Positions 1 to 5,261 of a DNA stretch of 5,261 nt are shown piece by piece; positions within the stretch are counted from its first letter, which is position 1; the number at the start of each line of letters is the position of its first letter. A program made the position numbers and the translations under genes. The notes beneath the pieces were generated by a model. That model saw only the letters and a program-made list of their open reading frames with translations, was not told where the DNA came from and ran no database searches. The stretch comes from an uncultured Mycoplasmataceae bacterium (GTDB lineage: Bacteria; Bacillota_I; Bacilli_A; Mycoplasmatales; Mycoplasmoidaceae), in contig ONDN01000052.1 of the NCBI GenBank assembly GCA_900316595.1, positions 1 through 5,261 on the forward strand, written 5' to 3'.

Positions 1-404
1 TAATATTTACCCAAACCAATTAATTTAAATTTATCTTTATCTTTTATATGAATCAAAAATTTGATTGGAAAACAATGACCAATTGTTGCAAACAATCCCG
101 CGACAAATATTAATGAATAAAAATTGTGATTGTTTGGAAATCATCTATAAATACTAAAAAGATAAATACATCAACAGCAAACAATTGATAAATATGATTT
201 AACACCATCTAAAAGCATTACACATAATCCGTATCTTTTACCAAATGCTCGTATTGAATTGGTGCCACCAACATTACCACTACCAGTAGCACGAACATTC
301 TTCTTCAAAAGAAATGAAAAAATATCTCCAAATAAAATATTTCCAAATAAATATCCAATAATTGCAAATAATAATGTGATTAATACTAAATAAAAAATTA
401 ACAT
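1..404 (-). CDS. plsY: PlsY, acyl-phosphate:glycerol-3-phosphate acyltransferase (partial, C-terminus off the left edge)
   Basis: This membrane enzyme transfers an acyl group from acyl-phosphate to glycerol-3-phosphate, the first committed step of phospholipid synthesis. The visible 134 residues begin with a hydrophobic N-terminal segment (about 3-27), then the family motif GSGNVGGTN (about 42-50), a second hydrophobic stretch around LCVMLLDGVKSYLSIV and a third leading into GHCFP (109-113). In-frame TGA codons at 171-173 and 141-143 are read as Trp. The ATG at 402-404 overlaps the stop of the upstream tsaC-rpiB fusion by 7 nt, preceded by a weak purine-rich AGAAG, so translational coupling is likely. 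Oddity: the FKGGKG glycerol-phosphate motif usually follows GHcfPi within a few residues. Here a charged stretch (KDKDKFK) runs to the window edge instead, so the motif is either displaced by an insertion or missing. Family assignment is firm from motif 1 and GHCFP. Confidence 0.88.
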
Positions 405-1393
405 TGTTCTTCTATTTTTTTAATTAAATTTAGTCTTTTAATATGTCGCTTATTTTTTGGATCATTGCTGTCAAATTTAGTGCTTATGAAATTATTAATA
501 ATTTTTATATTATTTTCTAATGTGTTGAACCTTGCACTTAATGTAACAATGTTACAATTATTATGTTCTCTAGCAAGAGATGCTAATTTATAATTATGTA
601 TACAAATTGCTCTAATACCTTTAACTTTGTTAGCAGCGATACACATACCAAAGCCAGTACCACAAATTAATATGCCAAAAGCATTATGTATTTTATTTAC
701 AGCATTAGCTACTTTAAGAGCATATATAGGATAATCTACAGGAACATCTCCATTATTTGGTCCTAAATCTTTAAAATTGTATTTTTTACCTAGCTTCTTA
801 ATGATTTGTTTTTTCATTTGATAGCCAGCATGATCAGAACTAATGTAAATTAATGGCCTTAATTGTTTCACAATCTCACTACCTTTATATTTTCCTTCCC
901 TTATTATTTTAAGATTATCTAAGTCAATTATTGTTGAAGGTATATTTTTTTTAGTACTACCTTTGATTATTATTAGTTTTGATAAATGTTTTTTAAAAAC
1001 ATTGCAAGCGTCAATTGCATTTTTAATTGGATCTTCGCCTGAAATATTAGCACTTGATGAATATATTGGTCCAGTTAATTTTATCAATGATAACAATTTT
1101 TGATTATTAGGAATCCGATAGGAAATTTTATTTTTAATGATTGTTAATCCACCTGGTCAATATTTCGAAACAACTTTTTTTTCTTGCTCACTTAAATCTT
1201 TTACTTGATTTATGTTGCTAATAAAAAAGATCAATTTTTTATCAGTTGGGCGTTCTTTTATCTGATAAATAAGTTTTGGATTTAATGAAATTAAACCCAT
1301 AACTGTATCAGTTTCAACTACCGCAGCATATTGTTTTGTTTTAAGTAATTGAGAAATTTGTTTGGTTTGATCAAATGAGTAAATTTTGATCAT
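398..1393 (-). CDS. Fusion protein: Sua5/YrdC (TsaC) threonylcarbamoyl-AMP synthase domain plus ribose-5-phosphate isomerase B
   Basis: A single 331-aa frame joins two enzymes once the TGA at 1157-1159 is read as Trp79. Residues 1-170 resemble Sua5/YrdC, which makes threonylcarbamoyl-AMP from Thr, bicarbonate and ATP for tRNA t6A37: VETDTVMGL (26-34), KERPTDKKL (46-54), WPGGLTI (79-85) and TGPIYSSSANISG (107-119). Residues 180-331 are RpiB, which interconverts ribose-5-P and ribulose-5-P: IYISSDHAG (182-190), VDYPIYA, GILICGTGFGM with the catalytic-type Cys244, AANKVKGIRA, REHNN (His277), a SAR motif near 288, and the basic tail KRHIKRL. The Sua5 part is short, compacted between VMGL and KERP, and has K where many homologues have P in the DKPL motif. 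The ATG at 1391-1393 lies 5 nt after the upstream stop, with a weak, distant AGAAG. Both domains look intact. The fusion itself is seen directly; activity of both halves is inferred. Confidence 0.9.
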
Positions 1394-1398
1394 AATAA

Positions 1399-2028
1399 TT
1401 AATTATTCTTCTTATCTGGTTGTTTTGGAAAGTTAAATTTTACTTTAAATCTATTTAGTAATTCAATAGAAATACGTTCATTTAGCATAATTTGACGTAT
1501 GCTTTCGAATTTATTTTTATCATTCAATATATCACGAATTGGTGAATTAGTCTTTTGATAATAGTTATCTAATGATTTTTTAACATCATCATCAGTAATA
1601 CGAATATCTCAAAGAGCTGCCAATTCATTAAATAATAAATTTCGTTTTAATGTTGAGGTGGCAATATCTTGAAGCGTCTTATCATCTTCTACCATTTTCT
1701 TCATAGTATCATTTGATAAATTTCCATTCTTATCATTTAAAACATTATTTTTAATTCTCTCTGCAAATGCTTTAACATCATCATTATCAATATTAATATC
1801 AAAATGCTTATAAATACCAGCAACAATTAAATCAACTGAATTATTTCTTGCAATAACATTAGCAATTTGCCTATCAATATCTTCCATAGATGCATTAGGC
1901 ATAATTTCTTTCAACTTCTTTCTTTGAAATTCAACATAATTTTTATCTGCATGTAATTGAGAAATTTCAAATTCTTGACTATAATTTAACTCACTATTTT
2001 TCTTGATTGTAGATTTTAATTTTTCCAT
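1399..2028 (-). CDS. Trigger-factor-related chaperone (C-terminal-domain-like only), heat-shock regulated
   Basis: This 209-aa, highly charged soluble protein has no signal peptide or membrane segment. TGA at 1609-1611 is Trp140. It lacks the trigger-factor ribosome-binding and FKBP-type PPIase domains. Its helical pattern resembles the substrate-cradling C-terminal domain of trigger factor or SurA-N: KLKEIMPNASMEDIDRQIA, then two similar blocks with IDNDDVK (80-86) and ITDDDVKK (144-151), and a final NERISIELLNRFKV. Family similarity is judged by eye and is moderate. Independent support comes from a perfect CIRCE operator upstream, which normally controls chaperone and protease genes. I recall comparable mycoplasma proteins being labelled trigger factor-related chaperones, but could not check. 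The start is fixed by a good SD (AAAGGAAAG) with 6 nt between AGGA and ATG, so the missing N-terminal domains are not an annotation artefact. It is the first gene of a likely operon with the fusion gene and plsY. Confidence 0.7.
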
Positions 2029-2031
2029 ATA

Positions 2032-2040
2032 CTTTCCTTT
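2032..2040 (-). promoter_or_regulatory. Strong Shine-Dalgarno of the trigger-factor-like gene
   Basis: The minus strand reads AAAGGAAAG, ending 3 nt before the ATG at 2028, with AGGA 6 nt upstream of it. It is the clearest ribosome-binding site among the minus-strand genes here and fixes the start of the 209-aa protein, ruling out a longer N-terminus. Confidence 0.75.
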
Positions 2041-2083
2041 TTTTAACTTGTAATCATTATAATATTTGCTTTCTTACCACAAT

Positions 2084-2112
2084 ATTATACATAAAAATTA
2101 GCACTCAAACAA
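2084..2112 (-). promoter_or_regulatory. Predicted sigma-70-type promoter of the chaperone operon
   Basis: On the minus strand a consensus -10 TATAAT (2084-2089) lies 17 nt downstream of a partial -35 TTGTTT (2107-2112). Transcription would begin near 2077, giving a leader of roughly 50 nt. The -35 falls inside the spacer of the CIRCE element, so bound HrcA should occlude RNA polymerase. A second TATAAT-like hexamer lies nearer the gene (about 2055-2062) but lacks a well-spaced -35. Confidence 0.65.
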
Positions 2113-2124
2113 AAAGAGTGCTAA
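2093..2124 (-). terminator. Possible intrinsic terminator of tyrS-ffh, coincident with CIRCE
   Basis: Read as minus-strand RNA, the CIRCE repeat forms a 9-bp stem (TTAGCACTC/GAGTGCTAA) with a 9-nt loop, followed directly by five U residues (2093-2097). It begins 26 nt after the ffh stop. The stem has only four G-C pairs and the U-run is short, so termination is likely partial. This is an inference; the conserved purpose of the repeat is as an HrcA operator. Confidence 0.4.
2098..2124. promoter_or_regulatory. CIRCE element, HrcA repressor operator
   Basis: Perfect 9-bp inverted repeat TTAGCACTC (2098-2106) and GAGTGCTAA (2116-2124) separated by exactly 9 nt. This matches the CIRCE consensus at all 18 arm positions with the canonical spacer length. 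CIRCE is bound by HrcA, which represses chaperone genes until heat stress inactivates it; in mycoplasmas it is known before genes such as dnaK, dnaJ, clpB and lon. Here it sits 69 nt upstream of the trigger-factor-like ATG, overlapping the -35, and 26 nt past the ffh stop. Confidence 0.95.
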
Positions 2125-2150
2125 ATATTTGAAATTTATAAAATAAAGAG

Positions 2151-3488
2151 TTAATGCATAAATTTAGCAAATGGATTTTTGCCTCGTCGTAATTCTTTGC
2201 CTACTTCTTCCATTTGCTTACGCATTTTTTCTCATTGATTAAATAGTTTGTTAAATTCATCAGGTCTTCTACCTGAACCTTTAATTACTCTTTCTTTTCT
2301 TGAAGGTTGCTTTTTGAAAAGAAAAGGATTTTTTCGTTCTTTGGTAGTCATTGAATTCATAAGAATTTCTCATATTCTAATTCTTTCTTCAGCTGAATCA
2401 ATATCATCAGCAGCAATGTTATTCATTGCTGGCATCATTTTAATAATTGAACCTAAAGAACCCAATTTTTTAAGTTGTTGCATTTGAATCATTAAATCTT
2501 CAAAATCCATTTTTCCTGTAAACATTTTTGTAAATGTTTTTTTGGTTTGTGCTTCATCAACAACATCGCTAGCTTTTTCAGCTAATGTCATAATATCACC
2601 TAAACCAATAATTCTATCGGCCATTCTTTCAGGATAGAAAATATCTAATGAACCCATTTTTTCACCACTTCCAGTTAGCTTGACAGGAACATTTAATAAA
2701 TGAATAAGACTTAATGCCACTCCAGCGCGTGCATCTGAATCAAGTTTGGTGATAATAAAACCTGAAAGATCCAATATATCATTAAATTCTCTAGCAACAT
2801 TAATCATATCTTGTCCAGCCATTGAGTCAACAACTAAAAGAATTTCATCTGGATGAACAGCATTTTTAATATTTACTAATTCATTCATTAGTTGCTCATT
2901 AGTTTGCAACCTTCCAGCAGTATCAAAGATAATAACATCATTCTTATTGGAATCAGCAAAATGCATTGCTTCCTTTGCTGTAATAATAGGATCTTGATTA
3001 CCTTTTTGAAAAAAATCAACATTAGTTTGTTGTGCTAATGTATGTAACTGATCAATAGCTGCTGGACGATACACATCTAAAGCAACTAACAATGGTTTAG
3101 ATTCATATTTAGATTTAGTATAATTAGCAATTTTACCAGCTGTTGTGGTCTTACCACTGCCCTGAAGACCAACTAACATAATCTTTAAAGGTTTTTTGCT
3201 AAAATCAACAGGAACATTTTGCGAACCCAAGATTTTTGTCAATTCATCTTTAATGATTGTTAATATAAACTGTTGTGGATCTACACCTTGTGGAACCATT
3301 TGGTCAATAGCTTTTTGACGAATATTTTTAATAAAATCTTTAACTACTAATAAATTAACATCAGCTTCAAGAAGACTAATTCGAATTTGCTTTAACAATT
3401 CTGTAATATCTTCTTCTTTAATGTACATGCCATTTAATTTTTTTGACATGTGTTTAGCAACAATATTAGATATAAAAGATTTCAACAT
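2151..3488 (-). CDS. ffh: Signal recognition particle protein Ffh (SRP54 GTPase)
   Basis: Ffh is the protein core of bacterial SRP. It binds 4.5S-type RNA and signal peptides on ribosomes and hands nascent membrane proteins to FtsY. The 445-aa protein is full length for the family. The N-terminal helical domain (1-95) is followed by the NG GTPase domain: P-loop GLQGSGKT (107-114), DVYRPAAIDQL (138-148), DTAGR (189-193), TKLDSDARAG (247-256) and LTGSGEKMGSLDIFYPERMADRIIGLGD (271-298, described in parts by these motifs). The methionine-rich M domain occupies about 320-445 and holds the RNA-binding IKGSGRRPDEFNKL helix pair and the C-terminal KNPFAKFMH. TGA codons at 2370-2372 and 2232-2234 are Trp; without them the M domain would appear truncated. 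The ATG at 3486-3488 follows the tyrS stop by 3 nt, with GGAAA as a modest SD inside the tyrS end. Co-transcription with tyrS is likely. Confidence 0.97.
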
Positions 3489-3491
3489 TAT

Positions 3492-4733
3492 TTATTTCCA
3501 ATTAATTAAAAAATAATTTTTCTTGCCTTTTTTTATGTAGGAAAATTGATTTTTAATAGCATTAGTTTTATCAACAATAAAATTAATGTCTTCAACTAGT
3601 TTATTGTTAACAAAAATTGATTTTCCATTAACTAATTGTCTTGCTTGCGATTTAGATTCACATGCCTTTAATAAAACCAAAACATCAACAATATTATATT
3701 TATCATCTGTCGCATCAAATTTAGGAATACCATTTAAAACAACAAGCAAATCATCATCATTCAATTCATCAATTTTACCTTGAAAGAACAACTCTGATAG
3801 CTTAATACATTTGTCAGCTTCTTTTTGACCATGTATATCAGTAACAATTGTCTTTGCTAAAATTTTTTGACCATATCTGTCAGCTTTATTTTCATTGTGT
3901 TTTTTAACTATTTGTTTTATTTCATCAATTGAAATAAATGTTAATGATAATAGGAGTTTTTCAACATCAGCGTCATTTTGGTTAATTAAAAATTGATACA
4001 TTGAATATGGGGAAGTTAATTCGGGATCTAAGTAAATTGCTCCCGATTCAGATTTTCCAAATTTAGTTCCATCTGCCTTAGTTAATAGATTAACTGTCAT
4101 CCCAAATGATTTGTTATTATCATCGGTCTTTTTTCTAATAAAATCAACACCATTAGTAATATTACCTCATTGATCGCTTCCACCAATTTGCAAAGCAACA
4201 TTGTAGTCAGAATATAATCTATAGAAGTCATAAGATTGAATTAATGTATATGCAAATTCAGCAAAACTAATACCAACTTCTAAACGCTTAGAAACAATTT
4301 CCTTTTCAAGCATTGAGTTAACATTAAAATATTTACCAACTTCCCTTAAAAAATCAAGCATGTCCATACCTTTATAAAATTGGTAATTATCAATAATTTT
4401 AGCACCTATAGTTTTTCTAATTTGGTTAGTAATACATTCAACATTGTTTTCAATAGTTTTAAGATCCAAAAGTTTACGTTCACTGTTTTTACCAGATGGG
4501 TCACCAATTCTTCCTGTAGCACCACCAATAATAGCATATGCTGTGTAACCTGCATCAATGAACCTTTTTAATGTTACCAACATTAAATAATTACCTAAAT
4601 GTAATGACTTAAAACTAGGATCAAATCCACAATATAAACCCATTTTTTTAAAATTAACAAATTCATTGGCCTTATCAACATTTGTTATATTGTTTAAAAC
4701 TCGTCTAGCTTTTAGTTCATCAAAGATATTCAT
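3492..4733 (-). CDS. tyrS: Tyrosyl-tRNA synthetase
   Basis: This class I aminoacyl-tRNA synthetase charges tRNA-Tyr. The 413-aa length is typical of the bacterial TyrRS family. Visible features: MNIFDELKAR start, YCGFDPS (34-40), the HIGH-equivalent LHLGN (44-48), GGATGRIGDPSG (70-81), tyrosine-pocket Y162-x3-Q166-x2-D169, QIGGSDQWGNI (182-192) with Trp189 encoded by TGA at 4167-4169, the KMSKS-equivalent KFGKS (224-228), and a C-terminal S4-like RNA-binding domain (about 347-413: LKACESKSQARQLVNGKSI). The start at 4731-4733 is chosen because homologues begin MNIFDELK. An in-frame ATG 18 nt upstream (4749-4751) would add MYNLSY, and the open frame extends to 4862 through AT-rich sequence that looks non-coding. 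No Shine-Dalgarno precedes the chosen start. It lies directly upstream of ffh and diverges from rpsL. Confidence 0.96.
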
Positions 4734-4742
4734 ATAAGATAA

Positions 4743-4794
4743 ATTATACATAATTGAATCTTTAACTATATATGTGTACATATATAAATAACAA
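4743..4794 (-). promoter_or_regulatory. Candidate tyrS promoter(s), possibly giving leaderless or very short-leader mRNA
   Basis: Two minus-strand candidates are visible. One is a consensus TATAAT (4743-4748) only 9 nt before the tyrS ATG, with no recognisable -35; its transcript would start about 3 nt before the start codon. The other is TTGTTA (4789-4794) with TATAGT (4765-4770) at 18-nt spacing, giving a leader of about 25 nt. Neither leader carries a convincing Shine-Dalgarno. AT-richness makes chance TATAAT matches common. Confidence 0.4.
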
Positions 4795-4800
4795 TATATT

Positions 4801-4828
4801 TTGACAAATCTAATTTTTATTGTAATAT
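4801..4828 (+). promoter_or_regulatory. Predicted rpsL promoter
   Basis: A perfect -35 TTGACA (4801-4806) is followed after 16 nt by TAATAT (4823-4828), a 4/6 match to the -10, with TG immediately before it (4821-4822). Transcription would start near 4835 and give a leader of about 63 nt. A full TTGACA is notable in this sequence and is well placed for a ribosomal protein operon. Confidence 0.6.
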
Positions 4829-4833
4829 ATGTA

Positions 4834-4863
4834 TGTTTATCAAATTTTAATACTTGATACACA
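4834..4863 (+). promoter_or_regulatory. Imperfect hairpin in the rpsL leader
   Basis: TGTTTATCAA (4834-4843) and TTGATACACA (4854-4863) form inverted arms matching at 9 of 10 positions, with a 10-nt AT-rich loop. It sits at the predicted 5' end of the rpsL transcript. It could be an operator, an mRNA-stabilising stem or an autoregulatory site, or chance in AT-rich DNA; no downstream U-run makes a terminator unlikely. Confidence 0.35.
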
Positions 4864-4886
4864 CAGACAAGTTGTCACAAATTAAT

Positions 4887-4893
4887 AAAGGAG
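4887..4893 (+). promoter_or_regulatory. Shine-Dalgarno of rpsL
   Basis: AAAGGAG lies 4 nt before the ATG at 4898. It is a near-ideal ribosome-binding site, in contrast to the SD-less tyrS start opposite it. Confidence 0.85.
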
Positions 4894-4897
4894 AAAA

Positions 4898-5261
4898 ATG
4901 CCAACTATATCACAATTAATTCGTAAAGGTAGGACTTCTAAGGCATACAAGTCTAAGTCTCCTGCTTTACAAAAAAACTTTAATACTCTAGAAAACAAAG
5001 AAAAAAGGAATACCAACCCATTAAAAAGAGGTGTATGTACCCGTGTAGGAACAATGACACCTAAAAAGCCTAACTCAGCTTTACGTAAATATGCTAAGGT
5101 TAAATTAACAAATCACCAAGAAGTATTAGCTTATATTCCTGGTGAAGGTCACAATTTACAAGAACATAGTATTGTACTTGTAAGAGGTGGTAGAGTTAAG
5201 GACTTACCTGGTGTAAGATATCATATTGTTCGTGGCGTATATGATACACAGGGTGTGGGTA
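4898..5261 (+). CDS. rpsL: 30S ribosomal protein S12 (partial, C-terminus off the right edge)
   Basis: S12 lies in the small-subunit decoding centre and helps set translational fidelity. The 121 visible residues start MPTISQLIRKGR, and the layout matches the longer Firmicutes/Mollicutes form, with an extra segment (about 25-42, QKNFNTLENKEKRNTNPL) compared with the E. coli protein. Conserved blocks follow: KRGVCTRVGTMTPKKPNSALRK in pieces around 43-64, EGHNLQEHS (83-91) and GGRVKDLPGVRYH (97-109). The lysines equivalent to E. coli K43 (Lys56) and K88 (Lys101) are both wild type, so no classical streptomycin-resistance substitution is present at those sites. About 15-18 residues should remain beyond the edge. 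In related bacteria rpsG and fusA follow. It is transcribed divergently from tyrS with its own promoter and SD. Confidence 0.98.
   Translation, partial: MPTISQLIRKGRTSKAYKSKSPALQKNFNTLENKEKRNTNPLKRGVCTRVGTMTPKKPNSALRKYAKVKLTNHQEVLAYIPGEGHNLQEHSIVLVRGGRVKDLPGVRYHIVRGVYDTQGVG

Noticed and set aside
398..1096. Separate RpiB gene starting at a TTG at 1096
   Set aside because: The frame continues upstream through TGA (Trp) into Sua5 motifs, and the TTG lies within the Sua5 domain before SSANISG, so it is internal to a fusion gene.
2040..2150. SRP RNA gene next to ffh
   Set aside because: The gap holds the promoter and CIRCE but no GGAA-tetraloop hairpin or GC-rich stem typical of SRP RNA.
2248..2487. 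79-codon plus-strand open frame
   Set aside because: It lies antisense within ffh, has no SD, and its sequence mirrors the M-domain codons.
2370..3488. Truncated or pseudogene ffh ending at the TGA
   Set aside because: The TGA is a Trp codon in code 4 and the frame continues through a normal M domain to a TAA at 2151.
3586..3783. 65-codon plus-strand open frame
   Set aside because: Antisense to the tyrS C-terminal region; low-complexity Ser-rich product with no family resemblance.
4380..4571. 63-codon plus-strand open frame
   Set aside because: Antisense to the catalytic domain of tyrS; no SD or recognisable protein.
4734..4862. N-terminal extension of TyrRS to 4862
   Set aside because: The extra 43 residues are unlike any TyrRS, are AT-driven, and family proteins begin at MNIFDEL.
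4734..4897. T-box riboswitch upstream of tyrS
   Set aside because: The minus-strand leader is too short and lacks a specifier stem, T-box sequence or terminator hairpin.
4898..5261. Streptomycin-resistance mutation in rpsL
   Set aside because: Both key lysines (equivalents of E. coli K43 and K88) are wild type.

Overview
This 5.3 kb, strongly AT-rich window comes from a mollicute (Mycoplasma/Mycoplasmopsis/Metamycoplasma-type) chromosome. The main evidence is that five of the six genes only read through if TGA means tryptophan (genetic code 4). In-frame TGA falls at conserved Trp positions, for example the WPG of the Sua5/YrdC domain and the GGSDQW of TyrRS. Under the standard code these genes would look broken. 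Under code 4 they are intact. Acholeplasmas and phytoplasmas, which use TGA as stop, are therefore excluded. I cannot assign a species.

Layout. On the minus strand, reading right to left: tyrS (4733-3492, 413 aa), ffh (3488-2151, 445 aa, 3 nt after tyrS), a 122-nt regulatory gap, a 209-aa trigger-factor-C-domain-like chaperone (2028-1399), a Sua5/YrdC(TsaC)-RpiB fusion (1393-398, 331 aa, 5 nt after the chaperone gene), and plsY (404 to beyond the left edge, overlapping the fusion gene by 7 nt). On the plus strand, diverging from tyrS, is rpsL (4898 to beyond the right edge, 121 codons visible). Its good SD and likely sigma-70-type promoter lie in the 164-nt divergent intergenic region.

The most interesting part is the gap between ffh and the chaperone gene. 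It holds a perfect CIRCE element (TTAGCACTC-N9-GAGTGCTAA, 2098-2124), the operator of the HrcA heat-shock repressor. It overlaps the predicted -35 region of a promoter whose -10 is TATAAT (2084-2089). On the minus strand the same inverted repeat is followed by a short U-run, so it could also end tyrS-ffh transcripts. HrcA control supports a chaperone role for the 209-aa protein, which has no recognisable ribosome-binding or PPIase domain. Because the three downstream genes are packed with a 5-nt gap and a 7-nt overlap, t6A synthesis/pentose isomerisation and phospholipid synthesis may be under heat-shock control too.

Functional themes: translation (TyrRS, S12, t6A tRNA modification), co-translational targeting and folding (Ffh, trigger-factor-like protein), and core metabolism (ribose-5-phosphate isomerase, acyl-phosphate glycerol-3-phosphate acyltransferase). 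I see no mobile elements, CRISPR arrays, tRNAs or rRNAs. No gene-free stretch exceeds 300 bases.
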